64,000 bases of DNA, taken from contig NC_067203.1 of the NCBI RefSeq assembly GCF_026262505.1, forward strand, positions 23,169,411 to 23,233,410, read 5' to 3'. Position 1 is the first letter of the stretch; each line of letters starts with the position of its first letter. Made by a program: the position numbers and the translations under genes. Below the pieces are notes generated by a model that saw nothing but the letters and a program-made list of their open reading frames with translations, was not told the DNA's origin and did no database searches. Below, piece after piece: positions 9,986-19,329 of the stretch. The stretch comes from Trichomonas vaginalis G3. Lineage: Eukaryota; Parabasalia; Trichomonadida; Trichomonadidae.

Positions 9986-11173
9986 TGTTTAAAATCAAAA
10001 TGGATTTTGAAATCCGATTACTACATCTCTTTCATCAGAAAATGTTCTTGAAAGAAGATCAATTCGTTTTTTTTTTGTGTATTTAAAATTCTTTTGCTTG
10101 ATACTGATATATTTGATAGCTGCATATACATTAATTTATAACATTCAATATTTACTTAACAATCATAAAATTCATAAAAATCATTTGAGATTTCGTTATC
10201 GCTTGAGTTGCTATATGAAGAACTGAAATCTATACAATCATTTTGAGGAATTATTGCAAGTGGATCAAACCTAAAGTACTCACAAAATCTAGATTGAGAG
10301 GCGGTCAATGACTTTTGAGGGGAAATTAACGCATGGAATTTAATATTATTTAGGTTGATATTCTTGCTTATTATTTCAGAAAAAAATCTTAAAAATTTCA
10401 ATATGAAAATTGAAAGCAATTCAAAAAAATTGCTAACATGTAAATTTTAATATCCTATGCATAATTTCATATTTTGAACATTTTTTATTTTTGTTTAAAA
10501 CTTAAAATTTTGCGAATTTAATATAATTTATAAAATATAATACGTATATATATTTAAAATACACTAAATTTAATTGTTAATTGACGTTTTTGGGAATGAA
10601 TTTTATCAAAACATGCCTGAATCCGAAAATTTGAAAGAACGAATTACACAATCATATATGTAGAATTCAAAATACAAACTTAAAGATTGTATACGTTTAA
10701 AATTATTCAGATTGTGTTTGATTTCCACTCATTCTGTTTCTTTTGAACTCTAACACTAACATTTCATGATGATTACATGATCCATTTATACATGGTTGAA
10801 TTGTTCCAGATTCTACCAGAAAATCAATCCAAATTTCTCAATGCATTCATGTTGATTGGACAAAATTTAAAATTTATCAGCCTGTTTCCAGAGAAACTCA
10901 TATATTCCCTAATGAAATGTAATTTTTGCTACATTTATTTCAATCAAATTTCAAAAAATTGACTGCAGAGCTTGAAAAGGTGATGAATCATGTTGTTATT
11001 AGATGTACATATTAGATTTACTATTTCCAAAAAAATGCTCAAATTTGAATAGTTTTTAGAAAATTTGGAATTACACTCCTTACATTATATATAATTAAAT
11101 GTTTAAATTTTATTTATTTTTCCCTTTTAATTTTATAACTTGCTCTATCAAAACTAACCTCTCAATTGAAGGC
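9986..11173. other. Intergenic DNA with weak open frames
   Basis: A minus-strand frame of 87 codons ending at 10156 has a polar Ser/Asn/Asp-rich C-terminus that could be the tail end of an old gene. I cannot support it as a gene. A plus-strand frame of 61 codons at 10777 is likewise unsupported. Confidence 0.4.
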
Positions 11174-11256
11174 CACAAAATCTAAGTAGTGAGGGTACAC
11201 AAATTTTGTATGGAGTACGGTTCAATTTTTGAGAGCCTCACTACTTAGATTTTGTG
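11174..11256. repeat. Foldback repeat with 21-bp perfect arms
   Basis: Arms at 11174-11194 and 11236-11256 are perfect complements (CACAAAATCTAAGTAGTGAG and one more G) separated by 41 nt. The right arm contains the last codons and the TAG stop of the leftward gene at 11241-11639. Confidence 0.92.
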
Positions 11257-11639
11257 ACTACCTTATTTGAATTATCATCTATAAAATTATTTCCATCCAT
11301 GTTAGGATTTTCAAATAATTGATTATTTTGAATTGGACTTACATCTTCCATTGTTCTATTATCTACAATTCTATTGCTATTTACTGCTTGCTCATTTACA
11401 AGCATTGATTCATTGATTGAACGAATACTTTCAATTTCAACCATATTTTTTGTTCTTCCATCCTTTATAATTTGCGGGAGATTTTGACGAACATATTTAT
11501 AAATGATTTCAGCTTCAGAATCATTTTCGAATCTATATTGTGCTACAATTCTACCTCTTTCTTTTGGATCTATAATCACTACTCTATTTTCATTGGCAGA
11601 TTTGAATTTAATCGAGTGTAATGATGATTTAGGAAACAT
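11241..11639 (-). CDS. Small hypothetical protein
   Basis: A 132-residue polar protein with no family I recognise. The N-terminal 60 residues (MFPKSSLHSIKFKSANEN onward) alternate strands and a helix (EAEIIYKYVRQNLPQIIKD); the rest is Asn/Asp/Ser-rich and probably disordered. Support for a real gene comes from the promoter: TCACAATATTC directly precedes the ATG at 11639, a good trichomonad initiator with A+1 at 11648 and a 9-nt leader. The stop codon lies in the right arm of a foldback repeat, so the original C-terminus may have been replaced by the repeat. Confidence 0.6.
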   Translation of the reverse strand: MFPKSSLHSIKFKSANENRVVIIDPKERGRIVAQYRFENDSEAEIIYKYVRQNLPQIIKDGRTKNMVEIESIRSINESMLVNEQAVNSNRIVDNRTMEDVSPIQNNQLFENPNMDGNNFIDDNSNKVVTKSK

Positions 11640-11650
11640 GAATATTGTGA

Positions 11651-12574
11651 AATATTGATCAACATAAAAATTTCAATAGCCTTTGAAATTTTAAAAAATC
11701 ACTGTTTTATATCATTTCAGATTTCCAAGCAAATCAATCCTACTTTCGGATCTATTCGGTGATGTAAAGTTAAGAATTTTGTGTACGTACCCAACGTGCT
11801 ATAGGTTCATTCAAAAAAATACTCCAATCAAATAAGATTATTCTGCCATTGCTATCAAAAAATATTTGCATTAAATAACAATACATGAAAGCGATAATTA
11901 AACGCAATAATTCTGACGTATTTTCTGAATCGGGGCACAATTTTTTTTGGAGGAGAATGGAATGTAAACCACTCAATATTTGATGGCATGGATCCGGATC
12001 CTGGAAAAAAATATATGTGCCAAGTCGTCTTGAGATCTAAACGTACAGCTTTTATGTGAAGCTATTGAAAGTGATGTATGATAGTGAGATTATAATACAC
12101 ACACATTGTCTCTTTCCATAACTAATATATTGTTAATTAAAGACATCTAATTCTTCAAAGTTTGTATATGAGATTATCGATTTCAAAAGTAATACAACCC
12201 CTTCATAAAAAAAAATCGAAATCTTTGAGGTCAATAATCATCACCGGGAACAATCTCCAGGAAAATGGCCAAAAGCCGATTATTTTCCAGGAAAAATATC
12301 AATTACACGTTTGATTTTAATACAGAATTTTGAAAATTTCTTCCGATTGGTATTATCACTTCCCTCAAATACATATATTTATTATAATTTTGTTCAGCTT
12401 GTGTTTCAAACATTTGTCTGTAACTTAAGTAAAAATATATTTTTGTAAAATAGGATATCAATTTTAGAAAAGCATCAACTTTATATATATTTTAAAGGTT
12501 AAAAATGTATATGATAAATACGTAAAAGTTAAGCTTTAATTAATAATGTATAAAATAAGTAACACATATTGAAC
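11651..12574. other. Intergenic DNA
   Basis: A plus-strand stretch near 11951-12050 (reading GEWNVNHSIFDGMDPDPG) and an overlapping minus-strand frame at 11770-11976 look weakly protein-like but have no start, promoter or family. They may be gene debris. Confidence 0.4.
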
Positions 12575-13036
12575 TTAAAGATCACAGATCTTATCGCCTT
12601 CTGTTTCTTCAATGAATCTGTGCTGATTGACCAGACTATCAATAGTATTTTTAACAGATGTCTCAAAAACTTCACCGCCAAGGATCATTTCATCGAGGAG
12701 CATATAAACATAGTAAAAACTAAATATAATATCGATTTCGCAAGCATTTCCGAAGAATTGATCGAGAGCTTCGACGAAGAATTGAATGAGGTCAAGGACG
12801 AAAATTTCATTATCTGATGCATCTGCAGCGAAGAGGAAGTAAAGAGAGGCGTAGCGTGTATAAACAATTTTACTGTCTCTCCATTCGACAAATTGGCAAT
12901 GATTTTGTGGTCTGCGAAGAACGAGACGAGTGACTTCTTTGGTGATTGCATTTTTCTCTCTTTGGCTGATAGCTGAGTACCATTTAGAAATACGGACTTT
13001 ACCAGCCTTGTTGAACATGAGGACAAATTGGATCAT
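12575..13036 (-). CDS. Clathrin adaptor AP-1 complex sigma subunit
   Basis: A 153-residue protein, the full length of the sigma family. It has the longin-like fold signature throughout: FNKAGKVRISKWYSAIS, FVEWRDSKIVYTRYASLYF, DNEIFVLDLIQFFVEALDQFF and LLDEMILGGEVFETS. The WRD and RYASLYF forms favour AP-1 sigma over AP-2 (which has FR and RYAGLYF), although AP-2-like residues also occur. Sigma subunits stabilise the AP core and help bind dileucine cargo signals at the trans-Golgi or endosomes. The start at 13036 is preceded by TCATTAGG on the minus strand (A+1 at 13048), giving a 12-nt leader. Confidence 0.93.
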   Translation of the reverse strand: MIQFVLMFNKAGKVRISKWYSAISQREKNAITKEVTRLVLRRPQNHCQFVEWRDSKIVYTRYASLYFLFAADASDNEIFVLDLIQFFVEALDQFFGNACEIDIIFSFYYVYMLLDEMILGGEVFETSVKNTIDSLVNQHRFIEETEGDKICDL

Positions 13037-13052
13037 CTCGAACCTAATGAAT

Positions 13053-13624
13053 TTTGGTTGTCACTTTTATATATTCTTAAAAAAATCAACATCAGGAACC
13101 AATTCCTACATATTTTTATAAAACACAATACAAATATTTGAAATTTCTTGAAATTTATAACCTATTTTATTTTTATTCTAAAGATGATTATTTATCTCAA
13201 AATCCTAAGTTTTGTTCTTCACGAAAGTCATATAACACCCTTGTACTATTCCAGTATAACCTATCCTGAAAGTTTCAAGACCAACTTTTTGAGAAATTAC
13301 CTCGTCGGACAACCTTTTTGAAAACATCATTTGACAATCAGTGCATACATCCTGTTTGCTTATAAAAGTTCTTTTCCCATCCAAAAATCTATCCAAAAAT
13401 AATCATTTGGATTGAAATACCTTACATAATATTCAATTTAATTTATTCTTTAGAATAATACATTTGAAGAGGATCTTTAGTTTCAAATATATCTCCAGCA
13501 GCTTGAAATTCTCGATTTTATTCCATTTGATGATTCGATGAATTCATTGAATTTTTTTTTAAAGATTAGAGAGAAGAAAAAGGTAGGATTTGATTTCATA
13601 TAACTAGTATAAAATAAAAACAAT
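13053..13624. other. Intergenic DNA with one doubtful frame
   Basis: A minus-strand frame of 63 codons (13205-13396) contains a Cys pair and could be a remnant of a larger gene, but no family or initiator supports it. The rest is AT-rich. Confidence 0.4.
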
Positions 13625-14248
13625 TTATTCGGCTTTAATTTCAGCTTGAGCTGCTGGAATTGTTGTCTGAGGCTGTTGTTCGACTTTTTCCGCAGTCTGA
13701 GGTATGTTTTCTTCTGGCTTTTTATCTTTATCGGTTTCAGCAGGTGGTTCTTGTGGAATTTGAGGTGGTGGAGGAGGAGGCAAAGGATCGTTTAATTCAT
13801 CATCACTTTGTGTAGTAATCTTCAATTCACCTGTTGGATCAACCTCAGGTGGTGGATGTGCCGTAAGTTTAAATAATCTTTTAGAAACAGATAAAACTTT
13901 TTCTGTCCATTCCTGTTCGAGAGTATCTGGGAAATGTTTCATCTTTTTGTCAAACCAGTATTTGGCCTCTAAAGCCATGTCTGTAAACAAAGTTCCTTCA
14001 CCATTATAAGCTCTTGCGTTTGCCCATATCAATTCAACATCATCTTTGAACTCTTGTACTGTTTTATACTTATCTTCGGATAATTTTCTTTTTACTTCTA
14101 CTAAAGCCATTGGTTTTGATACAAATTGATAGTAATCAGGCGCTCCATCTCTCTCAGGGTCAATAAGTTGGAGAAATGGATAGCATATTGGAAAAGATAT
14201 CAATTTGTTTATTATTTCTTCGCATCTTGTCTTTTTAAATCTATTCAT
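13625..14248 (-). CDS. Bromodomain protein with proline-rich tail
   Basis: A 207-residue nuclear protein. Residues 1-105 form a bromodomain: a first helix CEEIINKLISFPICYPFL, the ZA loop with DPERDGAPDYYQFVSKPM, helices EVKRKLSEDKY and VQEFKDDVELIWANARAYN with the acetyl-lysine-anchoring Asn, and a last helix. The second half has a run of prolines and is rich in Glu, Gln, Thr and Pro, so it is probably disordered. It likely reads acetylated histones. The start is the ATG at 14248; a longer in-frame reading upstream begins at a GTG and overlaps the promoter of the divergent gene. Only 44 bp separate the two divergent start codons. Confidence 0.92.
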   Translation of the reverse strand: MNRFKKTRCEEIINKLISFPICYPFLQLIDPERDGAPDYYQFVSKPMALVEVKRKLSEDKYKTVQEFKDDVELIWANARAYNGEGTLFTDMALEAKYWFDKKMKHFPDTLEQEWTEKVLSVSKRLFKLTAHPPPEVDPTGELKITTQSDDELNDPLPPPPPPQIPQEPPAETDKDKKPEENIPQTAEKVEQQPQTTIPAAQAEIKAE

Positions 14249-14252
14249 TGTG

Positions 14253-14278
14253 TCACTTTTTAAAATTCTTGTCACTTT
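14253..14278 (+). promoter_or_regulatory. Twin initiators in a divergent promoter
   Basis: TCACTTTT occurs at 14253-14260 and again at 14272-14279 on the plus strand, both ahead of the ATG at 14293. The second places A+1 at 14274 with a 19-nt leader. A third TCATTG overlaps the bromodomain start codon. The bromodomain gene itself has no TCA-Y-W on its own strand in this interval. Confidence 0.7.
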
Positions 14279-14292
14279 TCCAACACATCCAT

Positions 14293-15330
14293 ATGCTTCG
14301 AACTTATCATATAGAAAGAGACTTTGATCTTATTCCGATGAACTTTTTATGGATGAAATACCATCAGATTCGATTTGTCTCTTTTGGTATCTGGTTTTTA
14401 GGCCTATTTTTAACAGATTTCACCTCAATTGTTAACACACCATTGGATGGCTGGACTGATGTTCTCCAATACATCAAAATCATTTCAATTATCCATATTA
14501 CATTCGTTCTCATCTTCTTGTTTTACCTTCTTTTCAGACATTTTACTGATATTGACGCAGATGCACCTAATTGGAAGATGTTCTTCCATTCAATGTTCGA
14601 TTTAAGCATCCACTTAGATGTAGGAACACTTATTTTCGCTTCAAAATTCTTCAAAACAAATAATTCTTACAATTATAAATCTTTATACGTAGTCGAAGTG
14701 TTTGTCGTACTTGATGCAATAATGACATTCTTCCTGACACCATTCAAGAGATGGCGCTCAGCTGTTGACGTCATAGGAATCCTTCCTACAGTAATTCTTG
14801 CTCATGTCTCTGTTTATGTCAAGAATTTCAATTATATCTTCGTCTTTATCCCTATTACTGTTGTTCTCTTATGCCCTCTCATATTCACTGTCTTTACTCT
14901 TAGCTTTTCTTCAAGAATTTCAAAATTATCCAGAAAAATTATTGCTTTCTTCGATCCATCATTACTTCCAAACGCAATGATCGTTCCTACATCAGTCCCA
15001 CAGCATGATTCCTTGATGGAGAACCTCAGTGCGAGTACAAGATCAGAAGCTCCTGCAATTACAGAAAGAGCAACAACTGGTGATGAAAACGACTACTTCG
15101 ACTTCAAGTCTGTACCATTTGCATTCGCTGCTACGTTTTTCATCCACTTTGGATGCTTCTGCAAAGAAGTTCATAATAATACGATGGTTGTCATGGCCCA
15201 TTACTTCCTAACACTCGCAATGATACTTATTAACACAAGAGTCGTAGCTTTCCCTGCAATTATCCTTACAAATGTCGTAGATACAGCAGTTACTTTTAAT
15301 AGTGTTTGGCCGGAACTCAGTTTCGTTTAA
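14293..15330 (+). CDS. Polytopic membrane protein of unknown function
   Basis: A 345-residue protein with roughly seven or eight hydrophobic segments (about residues 27-45, 58-82, 96-115, 128-147, 156-173, 178-206, 286-304 and 310-340). A long hydrophilic loop (about 215-285) includes a Ser/Thr-rich stretch. I recognise no transporter or receptor motif. The start is the ATG at 14293, because the in-frame codons before it begin with TTG and overlap the initiator TCACTTTT (A+1 at 14274). It shares a very compact divergent promoter with the bromodomain gene, which need not mean a shared function. Confidence 0.8.
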   Translation: MLRTYHIERDFDLIPMNFLWMKYHQIRFVSFGIWFLGLFLTDFTSIVNTPLDGWTDVLQYIKIISIIHITFVLIFLFYLLFRHFTDIDADAPNWKMFFHSMFDLSIHLDVGTLIFASKFFKTNNSYNYKSLYVVEVFVVLDAIMTFFLTPFKRWRSAVDVIGILPTVILAHVSVYVKNFNYIFVFIPITVVLLCPLIFTVFTLSFSSRISKLSRKIIAFFDPSLLPNAMIVPTSVPQHDSLMENLSASTRSEAPAITERATTGDENDYFDFKSVPFAFAATFFIHFGCFCKEVHNNTMVVMAHYFLTLAMILINTRVVAFPAIILTNVVDTAVTFNSVWPELSFV

Positions 15331-15756
15331 TTTGCTTTTTATACAATATTTTGATTATAAATTTCATGAAATAAATTATAGCTTTCGTATAAATTTTTTA
15401 TATGATTTTTTTTCCCTCTTTTTTCTGAAGAGAATAAATACCGAAAACTTATATCCTCTCCACATCTAAAAGAAAATTGCTTAAAATAAAAAACTACATT
15501 GTCTAATTATTTCTTCTTTATTTCTGGTTCTCAAAATCTGAGCAAATTGAGGTATCTAGTAAACAAACATTTGATTAATACAACATTACTTTCCTATCTT
15601 AAATTTTGAAAAAATACCATTGATTCATCCTATGTGTATGTCTGTTTTATGATTCTTTGTTGTTATATCGAATTAGAATGTATAGTTTGTGCAGCTAGTC
15701 AAAAGACATTTTTTTGACTTGAAGTTTTGGTATTTTTTTTTTATATTTTTGTTTTC
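15331..15756. other. Intergenic DNA
   Basis: AT-rich spacer, with no clear initiator for the ankyrin gene that follows. Nothing else was seen. Confidence 0.5.
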
Positions 15757-17610
15757 ATGGATTTAGAGTCAATTAAACAATACGATGACTTTATTTCAGC
15801 GTATGACAAGCTATTTCACACGAAACCAAATGAATCTGATGGAGAATACTTGAAATTAATTAACGATTGCATAATTGATAAATATAAAACACCGAAACAA
15901 CCATTGATCAAAAGTCTTTTTAATGCAATCATCTATAACTATCGTTCACTTCCTAAATATTCCAAAATTATCAACTATTTCTGCGAGAAGTTTAAAATAG
16001 ATCCTTTTAACGAGTGGCACAAAATCTCAAATTATAGTACAAATATAGAAACCAGTTTTCCTAAAGAGGATAACGTTCGTTATCTAATCATGTATGATGA
16101 CATTGAAAAATTCAAAGATTATGTTATTCAAAAACCTTTAGAAAACTTTTATTTTCATGTTGGTTCAATTGTGTTTGATTCGTTTATCGAATATTCTGCA
16201 TATTTTGGCTCTGTTAACATTTTTAATTTCCTCCGTATGAATTTTCAAATGGAAATCACAGATCATTGTCTTGAAAAAGCTATAATTTGTGGAAATACAG
16301 ATATTATCAATGAATGTATGAAGCACAATGAAATCGATGCAAATTGCGTCGCAGCAGCCATTGGCTCACACAACAATACATTTCTTCAATATATAATTGA
16401 TCATGATCTTATGAAAACTTACAACATTAATGGAGAAGATATCATTGCTTCACAGAATTTGAAAGCTATGTTCATGTTATACAAGTATAATAATAATTCA
16501 ATAATACCATGGTGTGCAGAGTTTCCACAATCGATTGAAATCCTTAAAAATGACAAAACTCTTGATTTTTCAAAATGTGATTCAAGCAAATGTAATATGT
16601 TGCATTATTCTGCACTTTATGGCAATGCTGATATTGCCAAGCTTTTATTAAGTTGTCCAGAGATATATCATATAAATATAAATCAAAAAGATAAATATTC
16701 GAATATCTATAAAGATGTTACAGATATTCTTCTTTCATATGGTGCAAAATATGATAATTCCATTATTGATATTATAGCACAAAATGATTGTATTGATGTA
16801 TTAGAGGCATTCCTTTCACACGGCTTTGATGTTAATAAAAAAGAAAAAAAGGGAAATTATCCACTATATTATGCAATTACAAATTCTTCAAAATCTATTG
16901 CAGAACTTCTCATTTCACATGGTGCAGATGTAAATGCAATAGATCAATTTCACAATTCATTATTAGATTATGCTGTAAAGTTCGATTCGATTGATGGCGC
17001 AGAAGTTCTTCTTTCCCATGGAGCAAAACTCAATTTATCACTTCATGAAGCCATTCTTAATAGCCAATATGAAATGATAGATACATTAGTTCCCTATTTT
17101 CAAGATTTTACCTTACAAGATAAGAAAGGTAGAACCACTCTCCACTGTGCCATTGAAAGAAAAAACAAAGAAATTGCGGAGTTTCTTGTTTCACATGGTG
17201 CTGATGTTAATATCAAAGATAATCGCGGCCAAACTCCACTTCATTACGCAGTATTAGAGGAAGAAACAATACAATATTATCCTCTAGATAGTTTTCCTAA
17301 CTTCAATGACCAGTTGGCAGATTTTCTACTAAAGAAAATTAATGAACTAAAAGAAGAGAAACAAGCTCAAATAAATCTACTTATTTCTCATGGAGCAGAA
17401 ATAGATCTAAAAGATGAAAATGGTAATACCCCACTTCATATTGCATGTGAATACAAAAACAAGAATATTGTTGAATTCCTCCTTTCACACGGATCTAACA
17501 CGAATTCTCAAAATCACAAAGGAAAAACACCCCTTCAAATTGCACTTGAAAACGGCGGTTATGAGATTGCAGATATTCTCAAGTCACACGATGCAAATAA
17601 GAAGGTTTAA
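15757..17610 (+). CDS. Long ankyrin-repeat protein (DUF3447-type N-terminus)
   Basis: A 617-residue protein of the large trichomonad ankyrin family. Residues 1-260 are the non-ankyrin N-terminal region typical of this family: helical, starting MDLESIKQYDDFISAYDKLF, including the SAYFGSVNIFNFLRMNF block that matches DUF3447. From about residue 275 there are roughly ten ankyrin repeats with TPLHYA, LLSHGA and DVNxKD signatures. The last repeat ends LKSHDANKKV. One repeat near residue 510 holds a long insert (about residues 507-540). The function is unknown; such proteins are protein-binding scaffolds. The start is the ATG at 15757; the ten codons before it begin with TTG. Confidence 0.92.
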   Translation: MDLESIKQYDDFISAYDKLFHTKPNESDGEYLKLINDCIIDKYKTPKQPLIKSLFNAIIYNYRSLPKYSKIINYFCEKFKIDPFNEWHKISNYSTNIETSFPKEDNVRYLIMYDDIEKFKDYVIQKPLENFYFHVGSIVFDSFIEYSAYFGSVNIFNFLRMNFQMEITDHCLEKAIICGNTDIINECMKHNEIDANCVAAAIGSHNNTFLQYIIDHDLMKTYNINGEDIIASQNLKAMFMLYKYNNNSIIPWCAEFPQSIEILKNDKTLDFSKCDSSKCNMLHYSALYGNADIAKLLLSCPEIYHININQKDKYSNIYKDVTDILLSYGAKYDNSIIDIIAQNDCIDVLEAFLSHGFDVNKKEKKGNYPLYYAITNSSKSIAELLISHGADVNAIDQFHNSLLDYAVKFDSIDGAEVLLSHGAKLNLSLHEAILNSQYEMIDTLVPYFQDFTLQDKKGRTTLHCAIERKNKEIAEFLVSHGADVNIKDNRGQTPLHYAVLEEETIQYYPLDSFPNFNDQLADFLLKKINELKEEKQAQINLLISHGAEIDLKDENGNTPLHIACEYKNKNIVEFLLSHGSNTNSQNHKGKTPLQIALENGGYEIADILKSHDANKKV

Positions 17611-17635
17611 AATGATAATGGAATAAATGATATCT

Positions 17636-17852
17636 ATAAGGTCGCCAAAAAAGTGCGGAAATTAAAAACCGCAGTTTGAGTACTTTCTGAGGGTCTGTTT
17701 GTCAGAAAGTATACATTTTTAAACTTTCTGACACTAAAAAAATTTTGGTCCTTTCAAAGTTTTTGACAATGTCAAAAAGTATACATCGAGGTTCTCAATT
17801 TTCCTCTCAAACGGCGGTTTTTAAAAAACACTCAATTTTTCATCGACCTTAT
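17636..17852. mobile_element. MITE-like foldback element, 217 bp
   Basis: Imperfect terminal inverted repeats of about 45 bp: the left arm 17636-17680 begins ATAAGGTCG and contains AAAAACCGCAGTTTGAG, and the right arm 17806-17852 contains CTCAAACGGCGGTTTTT and ends CGACCTTAT. The interior has short internal repeats (two GTATACAT motifs, two TTTCTGA motifs) and no coding capacity. It sits 26 bp after the ankyrin stop codon. No clear target-site duplication is visible, so I infer a non-autonomous element from the termini alone. Confidence 0.7.
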
Positions 17853-18075
17853 TTTTTTTTTTGGAAGATTTCATAATTTTACAGTGATGTTCAAGAAGTA
17901 ATCATTCATTTAGTCCCATATCAATAATTTCTATTTCTTTTTGGTCGATATCTTTGTATACGAAGAGATTCAGCCAATTTTCTTATGTAATATGATATTA
18001 CTATAAAACAATGATAAATGGTATATCAGATTTTGAAATTTATAAGAACAGCCATTTCAGCAAAAAGTGACAATA

Positions 18076-18663
18076 ATGACAAATCATTCTTTGATTTTTA
18101 GATTTTTACTAGGAGAAATTTGCAGATTCTTTCTATTTTTCTGGCAACTAAAGCATAGACCAGGAAAGTACTCAAAAGTTACACGAAATTACATTCTTTT
18201 CGCTTTAATTGCTGCTTCAATACAATATCTTTTTAAATATTTAGAATATAAAATCACATTATTTTCACTAGGTGATGAGGCATATTCTATGTCCCGAATT
18301 TCGGTTTGGATTGGTCTTTTATTCCTAATATGTGGTTTTTGTTTGCGTTTTCGTGCTATTAACGTATTTTACAAATATACATCGGTTAGAAGTAACGAAA
18401 CTGTTGATAAAAAGAAGGTATTAATAAGAAACGATGTTTACAAATATTTTAGACATCCAAATTACTTAGGAATGATAGTTTTTCTTATTGGCCAAGAACT
18501 GTTTATCCAAAATATTATCGTTGCTATTATTACTGTTTCAATTGCTTGGAAATATTACTTTGAAATTATCAAAGAAGAAGAAACAAATCTTGTAGCTGCA
18601 TTCGGAAATGATTATATATCATATAGAAACTCTACTCCTTCACATATTCCGTACATTGATTAA
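18076..18663 (+). CDS. Isoprenylcysteine carboxyl methyltransferase (ICMT)-like protein
   Basis: A 195-residue integral membrane protein with about five hydrophobic segments. It carries the C-terminal signature of the ICMT/PEMT family: RHPNYLG (residues 126-132), then a helical hairpin, then KEEETNLVAAFGNDYISY (from residue 166), matching the RHPxYxG and EExxL..FGxxY motifs that bind S-adenosylmethionine and the prenylcysteine. ICMT enzymes methylate the C-terminal prenylcysteine of Ras/Rab-like proteins at the endoplasmic reticulum. Related NnrU and phospholipid methyltransferases share the motif, so the substrate is likely but not proven. The start is the ATG at 18076; an in-frame GTG precedes it. 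Confidence 0.85.
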   Translation: MTNHSLIFRFLLGEICRFFLFFWQLKHRPGKYSKVTRNYILFALIAASIQYLFKYLEYKITLFSLGDEAYSMSRISVWIGLLFLICGFCLRFRAINVFYKYTSVRSNETVDKKKVLIRNDVYKYFRHPNYLGMIVFLIGQELFIQNIIVAIITVSIAWKYYFEIIKEEETNLVAAFGNDYISYRNSTPSHIPYID

Positions 18664-19302
18664 TTCAAATTTTATTTGCTAATTTAATCCAATATAATGC
18701 TTAGTTTGGCAAATCAAATACGTTCTGGATTTTTTTTATCATGTAATTTTAAGAAAATTATTTTTTGTATTATATAACTCAGTTTTATTCGATTTCAGTC
18801 ATGCAGACACTCTTATTTCTGAATATTATTCAGAAATATTACTATAAAATCTTATGTTTGTTACTTCAAGATATAATAAAATTTTATTGTTTCTTAATAC
18901 ATTTAAAATTCACTTATATTTAGATATGTCTCAACAAAATAGATATAATGCTACTTCTATTGTCGTGTTTTCATCTAAAAAAATGTTGTAAAATCAAAAT
19001 TGTTGCGATAACACCAATATTCATGGATTTTTCATGTTTTCATACAATGATATCACCAATGAAGCAATTTTAAATATCTAACTCCAGTGATTATCATTAA
19101 TATACCCTTATCTTCATGATTTATCTAAGATATTTATATGGAAGATAGATTGGTATTTGCATATTCATTTTAGTATAGTGTAATCTCAAGAAAAGCATTC
19201 TAATAGTGCGAAAAAGCCATTTTACTGATATTTTTCATCAAATCTGACATGTAAAAATCAATTTGACAGTAAGTAAATGTCAAAATTTTGACAAGTAGTT
19301 CT
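18664..19302. other. Intergenic DNA
   Basis: AT-rich spacer of about 0.64 kb with no coding signal, ending in the promoter octamer of the Rab gene. Confidence 0.5.
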
Positions 19303-19310
19303 GACGGTTT
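19303..19310 (+). promoter_or_regulatory. M3-like octamer GACGGTTT before the Rab gene
   Basis: GACGGTTT fits the trichomonad M3 core-promoter consensus and lies 19 bp before the ATG at 19330. Its location argues that the upstream in-frame TTG region is leader or promoter rather than coding. Confidence 0.5.
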
Positions 19311-19329
19311 AACTCAAAATCAGTTGGAA

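Noticed and set aside
10156-10419. 87-codon minus-strand frame
   Set aside because: It opens at a TTG, lacks an initiator and is mostly low-complexity. I kept it only as a note in the intergenic entry.
13205-13396. 63-codon minus-strand frame with Cys pair
   Set aside because: No initiator, no recognised family, and too short to separate from chance.
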